Shown here: piece by piece, positions 8,947 to 17,288 of the stretch
How positions within the stretch are numbered: position 1 is the first letter of the stretch
Layout: each line of letters opens with the position of its first letter
Assembly (NCBI RefSeq): GCF_016919005.1
Contig: NZ_JAFFQE010000003.1
Coordinates: forward strand, 558,001-622,000
DNA from: Desulfopila inferna
GTDB lineage: Bacteria; Desulfobacterota; Desulfobulbia; Desulfobulbales; Desulfocapsaceae
Length of the DNA stretch: 64,000 nt
Direction: 5' to 3'
Made by a program: the position numbers and the translations under genes
Notes under the pieces: model-generated
Told to the model about the DNA's origin: nothing
The model's input: only the letters and a program-made list of their open reading frames with translations
The model's database searches: none

Positions 8947-10296
8947 CTACAGTTTTGTCACCGGCAGAAAGATCTGAAAATTCGTCCCCCTGCCCGGCTC
9001 ACTGCAGATTCTTATATTGCCGCCGTGCTGTTTGACAATGCCGAAAACCATAGCCAGCCCCAGGCCGGTGCCGCTCCTGCCTTTGGTTGTAAAAAAAGGC
9101 TCGAAAATCCGGGCCTGGGTCTCGTTGTCCATACCGCAGCCGATATCGCTGATGGCCAGCATGGCATATTGGCCGGGAGAAACTTCCAGATACATTCCCC
9201 CAGAAGCTTCATCCAACAGGCGCAGGGCTGTTTCAATGGTCATTGTACCACCGCCCGGCATGGCATCGGCCGCATTAACAGCGACATTCATGAGAATCTG
9301 CTCTATCTGGCCCGGATCGGCCATGACGGGCTCAATCTCCGGCGACAGCAGTACCCTGATCTCGATATTTGCAGGAACCGCCGTGCGCAGCAGTTTCTCG
9401 AAATCTTCTACCGCCTCGTTGAGGTTCCATGGCCTCACTTTCAGGTGCTGCTTGCGGCTGAAGCTGAGCAGCTGACTTACCAAATCCCGGGCATGATTCC
9501 CCGCACGCCGGATTTGATCAATATACTGTTTATGCCGATCACTCAGATCAGAATCTGCAGAGAGAAGTTCACAGTAACCGAGGATGGGAGAGAGCAGGTT
9601 GTTGAAGTCATGAGCCACGCCTCCAGCCAGCCGTCCGATTGCTTCCATCTTCTGAGCCTGGAACAATTGATCTTCCAACCGATGTTGCTGGCTCTCCGCC
9701 TGCCTCCTTGCATCGATTTCCTCCTGCAGCCTATTATTCAGTTCGGCAAAACCATCCCGTTGTTCTTCTGCCTGTTTTCGCGCCGAGATTTCGGTTCTCA
9801 GCTGAATTTCGGTCATGACTGCCGCAGCCAGATTCTGCACAATGCTCACCTCTTCCTGTTGCCATTGCCTCGGTACCGAATCGATGATACAGAATGAACC
9901 GAGGATGTAAAGGTCGGAAGTAACGAGTGGAATACCCAGGTAGGCGATCACATGCAGATCCCGGATCGCCGGGTTATCCCTGAAGAGCGGATGCCGCCGG
10001 GCGTCCTCGATAAGAAGGGGTTGTCCCGCAATCCTGTTGTGCTTACAGAAGGAATGCGACAGAGGCGTCTGGCGAAGCGATTGCCACGGTTCGGGAAGAC
10101 CTATGCTGCTCTTGAAGAATTGCCGGTCTGCGTCGATAAGTGTTACCAGAGCGACAGGGGCTTTAATGGAATGCACCGCCAGCCAGGAAAGCCGGTCGAA
10201 GGCTTCCTCTGTGGGAGAATCCAGAAGCGCGGTGGCGTGGAGAGCGGCAAGCCTTGCGGGATCCTTAATATGAGTGGAGAGATCATTGGTCTGCAT
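8947..10296 (-). CDS. Soluble GAF-domain sensor histidine kinase
   Basis: A 449-residue cytoplasmic kinase without membrane segments. Order: GAF domain about residues 10-165 (…VALVTLIDADRQFFKSSIGL…PLSHSFC…), a coiled coil to about 215, HisKA with the phospho-accepting histidine in GGVAHDFNN (about H229), and a HATPase_c domain with NAADAMPGGG (N box), DIGCGM and GTGLGLAMV. Start ATG 10296 is chosen because AGAGGA lies six bases upstream; the open frame continues further without a ribosome site. No response regulator gene is adjacent, so its partner is unknown. The GAF domain may sense a small molecule or redox state, but no ligand is evident. Confidence 0.88.
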   Translation of the reverse strand: MQTNDLSTHIKDPARLAALHATALLDSPTEEAFDRLSWLAVHSIKAPVALVTLIDADRQFFKSSIGLPEPWQSLRQTPLSHSFCKHNRIAGQPLLIEDARRHPLFRDNPAIRDLHVIAYLGIPLVTSDLYILGSFCIIDSVPRQWQQEEVSIVQNLAAAVMTEIQLRTEISARKQAEEQRDGFAELNNRLQEEIDARRQAESQQHRLEDQLFQAQKMEAIGRLAGGVAHDFNNLLSPILGYCELLSADSDLSDRHKQYIDQIRRAGNHARDLVSQLLSFSRKQHLKVRPWNLNEAVEDFEKLLRTAVPANIEIRVLLSPEIEPVMADPGQIEQILMNVAVNAADAMPGGGTMTIETALRLLDEASGGMYLEVSPGQYAMLAISDIGCGMDNETQARIFEPFFTTKGRSGTGLGLAMVFGIVKQHGGNIRICSEPGRGTNFQIFLPVTKL

Positions 10297-10684
10297 TGTC
10301 GATCCTCTCTTTGGAAGAATTTTATCTGCCTGCCGATGTGGTGGAAGATGTTTCGTCCTCTTCAAACCGCTTGAGACTTAATAAAGCAATGATAATTACT
10401 TTTTTGGATTACCCGGCAATTTCAGGCAATGATACCTGTTTTTTCTCTTATTACTTATATGAACGATCTTACCGTAAAGAAACAGTAAAACACTTTATGG
10501 AGATTTCCCAATGAACGACAACGGAAGGACTGAGGGAATATGGTAGAGAGGTTCTCCATAGGACGTCCTCTTTACCTCGGATATCTTCTTGACTCTCATT
10601 CATCATAGAAATATATATACAGTCATAAAAACAACCAGAAAGGGTAATCACCCTCTACAATTTCAACGCTATACAGAAAACGTT
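10297..10684. other. Divergent intergenic region, GAF kinase / DUF3786
   Basis: About 390 bases between divergent genes. Small open frames in it lack ribosome sites. It is AT-rich around 10380-10500 as expected of promoters. No repeat or structured RNA was recognised. Confidence 0.35.
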
Positions 10685-11320
10685 ATGCAGTCAGAAGCAC
10701 CTGTTTTTAAAAAAATCCTGAACGATTATCTAGCCGAAGTGGCTGCCCTTGATTTGACAAAAAAGTCGGAACTGCTTGGAATCGAAGTCGATGGAAAGAC
10801 GGTGAGAGTTCCTTTTTTTAATGATAAGTATACGATCACGCCGGAAGCCATCACCGACCGACAGGGAAAACAACCCCGGCACTCTGTCTGCGTCATTCTC
10901 TGCAAATATCTCCTGCTGTGTCCGGATACCCCCGACACTGACAGGAAACTGGTGACATACAAGGATTTCCCGGATGCCGCACCCTATGTCCTTGGATTCG
11001 GGAACACGGCTGAAAAACCAATTTCCCGGACCTTTTCCGGCAAATTGGATGCGCTGGAAAAACAAAGCCGGGAATTGGGGGGCATCCCCTGCAATCTTGG
11101 TATTTCCTGTGACCTGTCCTATATTTTTCAGCCTCTTCCGGAAGTACCGATTTACCTGTTGTACAACGACCAGGACGAAGAATTTCCAGCTGATTGCTCT
11201 CTGCTTTTCGAGAAGCGCGCAAAGTATTATCTCGACATGGAGTGCCTGGCAATAATCGGGATGGTGCTGGCCGAATGGCTTGCAGGAGCGGTACAGCAGG
11301 ATCTCGCCCGTCTTGTTTAG
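10685..11320 (+). CDS. DUF3786 domain protein
   Basis: A soluble protein of 211 residues resembling the DUF3786 family, which is found in anaerobic bacteria and archaea and has no established function. The recognisable part is the C-terminal half with VPIYLLYNDQDEEFPADCSL, an LFEKRAKYYLDMECLA segment and a final hydrophobic helix. The start is uncertain: the frame extends upstream to 10589, but ATG 10685 (MQSEAPVFKK) fits the normal family length even though its ribosome site is poor. It is not in an operon; the neighbours are signalling proteins on the other strand. A corrinoid- or metal-related role has been suggested for relatives by context only. Confidence 0.7.
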   Translation: MQSEAPVFKKILNDYLAEVAALDLTKKSELLGIEVDGKTVRVPFFNDKYTITPEAITDRQGKQPRHSVCVILCKYLLLCPDTPDTDRKLVTYKDFPDAAPYVLGFGNTAEKPISRTFSGKLDALEKQSRELGGIPCNLGISCDLSYIFQPLPEVPIYLLYNDQDEEFPADCSLLFEKRAKYYLDMECLAIIGMVLAEWLAGAVQQDLARLV

Positions 11321-11706
11321 TTCGCAGCAGAGAGCATCGTGACACAGGCTCCGCTTCAATCATCCGTCTCGATTGCTCTGCCCGGTTGTTCTCGTACATT
11401 GCCTCTTCCAGAGGATGGTTTATGTATGAACAATGCCTGCGCCTAGCCTCAGGATGCATGACGACCAGGCAATTTTGTAAAAAGAATCTATATAAACCGG
11501 GAGCTTGTGTTACTGAAGAATCATTTCGACTCTTTTTTTGTGCAGTTCTACTACTTCATCAGCCTCCTGATGTATCCGTGTGGCCGACTACCCGTATGTA
11601 CCCAGGGGCTTCTCTCTTGAATGCATCCATGATTCCGGGCAGCACCCTGCTGGATTGATCGATCAAATTTGAAATAGAATCCTCCGCTGGTACTCCTGAA
11701 AATCAC
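11321..11706. other. Convergent intergenic region, DUF3786 / psiE-like gene
   Basis: About 390 bases between convergent genes. Open frames here have no family resemblance. I see no clear terminator hairpin and no member of the window's repeat families. Confidence 0.35.
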
Positions 11707-12153
11707 TTATGAATTTTCCTGACCAGGAAGCTTATGAATAATATAGTAGGTCACGCCTGTGGCAATCAGAACGGCGCCTGTGGCAAAAACATACATCGGT
11801 TCCATTTCGTCATAGTCGAGAATGATGACTTTCCGGGCAACGGCCATAAGGGCCGTGGAGAGAACTATTTTAACATGAATGACGTCCTCGCGCAGATACA
11901 AAATGATATTTTCAAAGATTTCGATGGCAATAAGAACCACCATGAATGCGCCGAAAGTCGCCAGCAGATCTCCGATGGTCAAAATGAAGGCCGGCGGTGT
12001 GATCAATCGTTGATACAGTGTCCAGCCAACATCCACCACACCGGAGATAATGACAAGTATCATCAGCAGGCTGAGTATCTTAAGACAAATGTGGATGGTT
12101 TTTCTCAGCAGTCGGAGAAAGACATCATCTGATGGATTCAGCTTCATAGACAT
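11707..12153 (-). CDS. PsiE-family membrane protein
   Basis: A 148-residue protein with four predicted membrane helices (about residues 22-45, 58-80, 95-112 and 122-140), matching the phosphate-starvation-inducible PsiE family. Recognisable are the segment VVLIAIEIFENIILYLREDVI after the second helix and ALMAVARKVIILDYDE, the conserved core. The function of PsiE proteins is not established. It is a single gene flanked by long empty regions; no Pho box could be identified by eye. Confidence 0.82.
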   Translation of the reverse strand: MSMKLNPSDDVFLRLLRKTIHICLKILSLLMILVIISGVVDVGWTLYQRLITPPAFILTIGDLLATFGAFMVVLIAIEIFENIILYLREDVIHVKIVLSTALMAVARKVIILDYDEMEPMYVFATGAVLIATGVTYYIIHKLPGQENS

Positions 12154-12609
12154 GTGATATTTACTGACGATGTTAATCCGTCAGCTTTGACGGCAAAGCA
12201 ATGCAATTGATGTGAAAGAATACGACTATTCTATAACACGAAATTGTGTATGAAAAGAAAATACGCAGGCAAGATGAACCGAACCTTCCTTGCTGCACCG
12301 TTTTTCAGTGGCAACATGTTCCAAATTCTTCCTGAATTCCGGGCAAGAGTTGAAGCTGATAGGTATCAAATCTCCGAATGCGTGAGGCGGATAGTCTAGG
12401 CGAAAATTCATGCAGATTGGCGGTTTCCTTTCTCCGCTTTTCCGGGCAAAACAGAAGACATTTGTAGAAAATGACTCAAGGCAGTGTTGGAGCAGCCCTT
12501 GTTGAGGCGAAATGTATTCTGTTTGAAATAATAATATCAAAATTGCTAATCGGATCGACAGGAGGAACTTCCTTGCCGGAAGGATCAAAATTCAATTCCG
12601 GGAGAATCT
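12154..12609. other. Intergenic region upstream of psiE-like gene
   Basis: About 455 bases between two minus-strand genes. The open frame at 12226-12588 (minus) was inspected: it has an odd, Cys/Phe-rich composition, no ribosome site and no recognisable domain, so it is not called. No repeats or structured RNA seen. Confidence 0.35.
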
Positions 12610-14604
12610 TTACTTCTGATCCTGCTGCCTGCAAATCACCTGCTCCAGGACTTCCTGCAGTTTCTCCGGGGCAACAGGTTTGGAGATATAGCCATTCATG
12701 CCGGATTCCAGGAACTTCTCTTCGTCGCCGCGCATGGCATACGCCGTCATTGCGATGATGGGAGTTCCCGCATGTGCTTTGAAGTCTGTATGGTTTCGTA
12801 TTATACGGGTAACCTCGACGCCATCCAGGACTGGCATCTGAATATCCATGAGCAACACGTCATAAGGGTCGTTCCGGTAACGCAAGGCAGCAAGAACTTC
12901 CTCTCCGTTTTCAACCATATTGACCTGATGCCCCAGTTTCTTGAGCAGCCCGGACATCACCAATCTGTTTATTCTGTCGTCTTCGGCCAGGAGAATTCTC
13001 AGCGAATGGCCTGCTTTCGAGCGGGACCCATCAATCTCAGGTATTATTTCCGACTGAACCGCAGGCGCAAAGGGAATGGTGAAATAAACTGAAGTGCCGG
13101 CTCCTTCTCTACTGGAAACAGCCATATTGCCACCCAGCAGGGAGAGGAGCTGCTTTGAGATGAAAAGCCCCAGTCCGGCCCCCTGGTAGCTGCGGGCATA
13201 GCTGGTCTCCCCCTGGATGAAGGCGTCAAACAGCGAGGGGAGCTTATCGTCCGCTATGCCGATTCCGGTATCGCTCACCGTAAACAATATCCGCACCTTC
13301 CCGGAATCCGCCTGCCCCACCGGCCAGACACCAACTGACACCGATCCGGTCCGGGTAAACTTCAGTGCATTGCTGATAAAATTACAGAGAAGCTGCTGCA
13401 GGCGTGCGCAGTCACCAACAAAGGCTTTGGGGATATCGGGTGCGATATCGAACAGCAGGGACAGTCCCTTTTCCTGAAAGGATGGGGAAAAGATTTTCTC
13501 CACTGTTTCAAGTGCCTCCCTGAGAAGAAAGGTCGAAGGCTGTATTTTCATCCTGCCGGCCTCGACCTGGGAGAGATCGAGGATATCTCCGAGCAGATGG
13601 CTCAGTCGCTCAGAGGCCTGCAGGGCATTGTGAACATAATCTTCAACCTCCTCTGTCAGAGTGGCTGACTGCATGAGCCTGAGCATACCCATGATGCCGT
13701 TGAGCGGCGTGCGTATTTCATGACTCATATTGGCCAGAAATTCTGATTTATACTGGCTGGCGCGTTCTGCCGCCTTTTTGGTGCGGAGAAGTTCCTCTTC
13801 TACTTCTTTGCGCTCGGTTATATCCCTGGTGATGGCAATGAACAGTGGTTCGCCCTCGATCATGGCACCGTTGGCGCGAACTTCAGCGTGATAGACGGAA
13901 CCGTCCTTGCGTCTGTGGAGCGTTTCCTTGAAGCCATCAAGGGAGGCAGTAACACGGAAATTTTTCCTGATTTCCTCTTTGTTGAATTTTTCTTCAAAAT
14001 CCCAGAGATGCAGGGTTTGTACCTCATCCAGGTCGTAGCCCAGCATCTCGGCAAAACGCTGGTTTGCCTCAATTACCCGGAAATCCTTGTTCAATATGGC
14101 GATGCCGTCACCACTATTGGCCATGAGAATAGCGCGGCGTTTAGCCTCACTTAGGAACTTTTTCTCGGTCTGCCTGCGGAGGGTGATATCCCTGAGGGCT
14201 GTTATCCTGATCGTATGCCCTTTGTACTGCTCGACCCGGGCCTGGATCTCGCAGGGAAATGTTGAGCCGTCCTTACGCAGCGCAGTGACCTCGTAAGGTT
14301 CTTCTATGTCAGCGAGCATGTTCGCCATCACCGTGTCCCTGTCGCCGGGATGGATCCACTCTGTTCCCATTCGCCCGATGGCCTCTTCATCGGTATAGCC
14401 GAATATTTCTCTGGCGCTCCGGTTCTGGCCAAGGCAGACGCCCTTATCCGAAAGGAAAATTGCTTCAAAAGTGGCTTCTGATAATTGGCGGAAATAGTCG
14501 CAGCTATTGTGTCGAAGATCCTGCAGAACCGGACGAAAATCGCCATGGTCGGCGAAAGCCGAGAGGTGCGGTGGTATTTTTTTGTCATGTTTGGAAAAGC
14601 CCAT
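12610..14604 (-). CDS. Soluble PAS-PAS hybrid sensor histidine kinase
   Basis: A 664-residue hybrid kinase with no membrane segment. Order: PAS 1 about residues 35-145, PAS 2 about 155-265, HisKA with NMSHEIRTP (H295), HATPase_c about 400-515 (ISNALKFT, DTGIGI, GAGLGL) and a C-terminal receiver about 535-655 with phospho-acceptor D587 in LLMDIQMP and K in ISKP. Start ATG 14604 has GGGAG six bases upstream. The architecture is that of BarA/TorS-type kinases that normally feed a histidine phosphotransfer protein; no Hpt gene or output regulator is nearby, so the partner is elsewhere. The PAS ligand is unknown. Confidence 0.9.
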   Translation of the reverse strand: MGFSKHDKKIPPHLSAFADHGDFRPVLQDLRHNSCDYFRQLSEATFEAIFLSDKGVCLGQNRSAREIFGYTDEEAIGRMGTEWIHPGDRDTVMANMLADIEEPYEVTALRKDGSTFPCEIQARVEQYKGHTIRITALRDITLRRQTEKKFLSEAKRRAILMANSGDGIAILNKDFRVIEANQRFAEMLGYDLDEVQTLHLWDFEEKFNKEEIRKNFRVTASLDGFKETLHRRKDGSVYHAEVRANGAMIEGEPLFIAITRDITERKEVEEELLRTKKAAERASQYKSEFLANMSHEIRTPLNGIMGMLRLMQSATLTEEVEDYVHNALQASERLSHLLGDILDLSQVEAGRMKIQPSTFLLREALETVEKIFSPSFQEKGLSLLFDIAPDIPKAFVGDCARLQQLLCNFISNALKFTRTGSVSVGVWPVGQADSGKVRILFTVSDTGIGIADDKLPSLFDAFIQGETSYARSYQGAGLGLFISKQLLSLLGGNMAVSSREGAGTSVYFTIPFAPAVQSEIIPEIDGSRSKAGHSLRILLAEDDRINRLVMSGLLKKLGHQVNMVENGEEVLAALRYRNDPYDVLLMDIQMPVLDGVEVTRIIRNHTDFKAHAGTPIIAMTAYAMRGDEEKFLESGMNGYISKPVAPEKLQEVLEQVICRQQDQK

Positions 14605-14886
14605 GGCAATCTCCCTTTTCATGCCAAATTTACGGCAATCCTATCTTAATATCTATTATATCTTCAGCGGTTTTTCCAGGAAATTTCGACGAATCTCTTT
14701 GTAGCGGCGATATTTTTCAAAAACCATTATTACGCATTGCCTCGAACCTCGATCCACTTACCGAAAGATCTAGAGAAAACTGAAAAAATCAGATAAGCTC
14801 TCCTTTGAATCCGGAGGAATCGTGTCAGAAACAACATTTGAGTTGCCTATTGCTTATGCATTTGGTAAGTGCACTAAATTCACACT

Positions 14887-16065
14887 ATGAAACCATCGAA
14901 GTTGATAAGGATTTTTATTCTTGTAGTATGTGCCAATACAGCAGTCGCACTCTCCGCGCAAGCCCGGGACAGCATCAAAATTGCTTCCCTCTATGCCTTC
15001 ACCGGAGCCGCGGCAAAAGCTAATCTTCTCTCTGTTCAAAGCATCAGATTCGCGGTCGATGAAATAAATGCCCATGGCGGCGTACTGGGCCTGCCCCTTG
15101 AATTGATAGAAATAGACAACCAAAGCAGCCCGATAGGCTCCAAGGTAGCGGCCGAACAAGCCGTAGCTGCAGAGGTAGTAGCTATTCTTGGCGCATCCTG
15201 GAGCTCCCACACCCTCCAGGCGGCAAAAGTGGCCCAGGCCCACGGTATTCCTTTGATAAGCAATGTTTCCACCCATCCAGGGATTACCGGGATAGGTGAT
15301 TTCATTTTCCGGGTCTGTTTCAACGACTTGTATCAGGGCTGGGCAATGGCTCGATTTGCCCACCAGGATCTGGGACTACATCGAGCTGTCGTTTTAATTG
15401 ACATAACAAGTGATTACAGTATCGGCCTGGCCCAGTCTTTTGCATCAACCTTTGAAAGTATGGGTGGTGAAATTCTCACGGAATTAAATTACAAACGACG
15501 CCAGCAAAACTTTACGGATCTAGTGGCCCAAGCGGCTCGGCACCAACCTGATATTCTTTTTCTACCCGGCCATGACGAGAGTGCACTCATATTGACGGAA
15601 GCACAGCGCAGCGGACTTCAGGCAGTTTTTCTGGGTGCGGATGGCTGGGATGTGGAAAACTTCTATGCCATGGGCGGGAATAAAGTAAAGCAAGCATTTT
15701 TCACTACCCACTGGTCGGAAGAGATGAACAATGCAGCCTCTCTTGCGTTTGTGCAAAAGTACAAAAAGCAGAAACCTATTTTTGCACAGGAAGCACTTGG
15801 CTATGATGCCGTCAATCTTTTGGCAGACGCTCTGGAAAGAGCCGGCCGGCCCGAGCCTGAGGCACTGCGAGACGCCTTGGCACAAACCACTGCATTCCAA
15901 GGAGTCACAGGCGTAGTGGCATTCGATGCAAATGGCGACCCTATCAAAGGTGTTGTAATAATGGAAATGAAAGAAGGCGTCCCCCGTTATCTTCAGTCCA
16001 TTCAACCTCTGCAACCACCCGATTTTTCAGTGCCCTCTTCCCAACGGCAATTTCCCGATAAATAA
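14887..16065 (+). CDS. Periplasmic Leu/Ile/Val-type binding protein, first of a sensing operon
   Basis: A 392-residue periplasmic binding protein of the type I (LivJ/AmiC) fold. It has a signal peptide (…ILVVCANTAVALSAQA) and then the family pattern: IKIASLYAFTGAAA, AVDEINAHGGVLGLPL, VVAILGASWSSHT and the C-terminal GYDAVNLLADAL and FQGVTGVVAFDANGD. The stop TAA shares a base with the ATG of the next gene (TAATG), so translation is coupled. There is no permease or ATPase gene in the operon; the third gene is a membrane hybrid kinase. This suggests the protein presents a ligand to the kinase rather than to a transporter (inference). The ligand is unknown; amino acids, amides or organic acids fit the fold. 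Confidence 0.88.
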   Translation: MKPSKLIRIFILVVCANTAVALSAQARDSIKIASLYAFTGAAAKANLLSVQSIRFAVDEINAHGGVLGLPLELIEIDNQSSPIGSKVAAEQAVAAEVVAILGASWSSHTLQAAKVAQAHGIPLISNVSTHPGITGIGDFIFRVCFNDLYQGWAMARFAHQDLGLHRAVVLIDITSDYSIGLAQSFASTFESMGGEILTELNYKRRQQNFTDLVAQAARHQPDILFLPGHDESALILTEAQRSGLQAVFLGADGWDVENFYAMGGNKVKQAFFTTHWSEEMNNAASLAFVQKYKKQKPIFAQEALGYDAVNLLADALERAGRPEPEALRDALAQTTAFQGVTGVVAFDANGDPIKGVVIMEMKEGVPRYLQSIQPLQPPDFSVPSSQRQFPDK

Positions 16066-17288
16066 TGCGAAACATGATAATAAACAGGTTTATTATGTTC
16101 ACGGCTAAAGGGGGAACACGAGGGCTTGTCTGCACAATTCTATTTTTTTATGCAGTCGCCGGCCTCTTTTCCGGCTCTTTAAACAATACCGACTGCCAGG
16201 CTGCAGAGGCCATTAAAATTGCTACAATTCTTCCACAAAGCGGCAAAGCAGCGGTTTATGGACGCTCGGCACTGGAAGGGGTAAAAGTGGCCATAGATGA
16301 TATTAACAGGACCGGAGGCATCCGGAACCGATCTCTGGAGTTAATCGTCATCGATAACGGCAGCTCGCCGCTCGGCTCCATACAGGCAGCGAAAAAAGCC
16401 ATCGACCTGAATGTCTCTCTGGTGATTGGTGCCGTGTGGAGCACCCATTCCCTGGCCATAGCGCCACTGCTGCAGGAAGCAGGGATACCTATGATCAGCC
16501 CGGGGTCCACTGCTCCGCAAGTTACCCATGCCGGTTCCTATATATTTCGTGTCTGCTATACGGATTCCTTTCAAGGCCGACTGATGGCGGACTTCGCTTA
16601 CCATTATATCGGAGCACGAAGCGCAGCCGTTCTGATCAACCTCAATGAGACCTACAGCCAGGAACTGGCATCCCAATTTTCTACCATTTTTCAGCGAATC
16701 GGCGGAAATATCACTCTAAAAAAAGGCTACAGAGGTTCGGCGGTAGATTTCCAGGAGATTTTAGAATCAGTCAAAGCTGCCTCACCCGAAGTTGTCTTTA
16801 TCCCAGGCTATTCCAAGGATAGCGGCTTTATTATCCGGCAGGCTCACGCCATGGGAATACGTACAATATTTTTAGGTGGAGACGCCTGGGATAAAACCAT
16901 TGCCGAGTATGCCGGATCGGGGCTTGAAGGAAGCTATTTTTCCACATTCTGGCATCCTGACAGATTTTCCAGCGAAAATCTGCGTTTCATCAATGCTTTT
17001 CAGGAATATTATAGCAAAACTGAAATAAGTCCCTATGCCGCCCTGGCATATGACGCTGTCAATGTATTTGCCGATGCTGTTCGGCGCGCAGGGAGTGTGA
17101 AGCCTGAAGACATTCAGGGGGAATTGCTGAAAACTAAAGGTTTTAAAGGGGTTACCGGCATTATATCTTTTGACGAATTCGGCGATCCTCTGGACAAAGG
17201 GGCATCTATTCTTACATACATTAACGGTCAATGGTCATTTTATAAATGGGTGGGGTCATCTACTTGGTACACATCGATGGTCAAATGA
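16065..17288 (+). CDS. Second, paralogous Liv-type periplasmic binding protein
   Basis: A 407-residue protein of the same fold as its upstream neighbour and clearly its paralogue: shared segments include AIDDINRTGGIRNRSLELIVIDNGSSPLGS against AVDEINAHGGVLG…IDNQSSPIGS, and YDAVNVFADAVRRAG near the end. The N-terminus is longer, with a hydrophobic stretch at about residues 18-38 followed by an Ala-containing cleavage region before EAIKIATILP. Translation starts inside the previous stop codon and ends in ATGA overlapping the kinase start, so all three proteins are probably made in fixed proportion. A role as a second receptor with a different ligand, or as a heteromeric partner, is inference. 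Confidence 0.87.
   Translation: MRNMIINRFIMFTAKGGTRGLVCTILFFYAVAGLFSGSLNNTDCQAAEAIKIATILPQSGKAAVYGRSALEGVKVAIDDINRTGGIRNRSLELIVIDNGSSPLGSIQAAKKAIDLNVSLVIGAVWSTHSLAIAPLLQEAGIPMISPGSTAPQVTHAGSYIFRVCYTDSFQGRLMADFAYHYIGARSAAVLINLNETYSQELASQFSTIFQRIGGNITLKKGYRGSAVDFQEILESVKAASPEVVFIPGYSKDSGFIIRQAHAMGIRTIFLGGDAWDKTIAEYAGSGLEGSYFSTFWHPDRFSSENLRFINAFQEYYSKTEISPYAALAYDAVNVFADAVRRAGSVKPEDIQGELLKTKGFKGVTGIISFDEFGDPLDKGASILTYINGQWSFYKWVGSSTWYTSMVK

Noticed and set aside
8911-9897. 328-codon open frame on the plus strand
   Set aside because: It is antisense to the GAF histidine kinase, whose domains are intact; no ribosome site or domain pattern.
12226-12588. 120-codon frame in the gap upstream of the psiE-like gene
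   Set aside because: No ribosome site, unusual composition and no domain; treated as non-coding.
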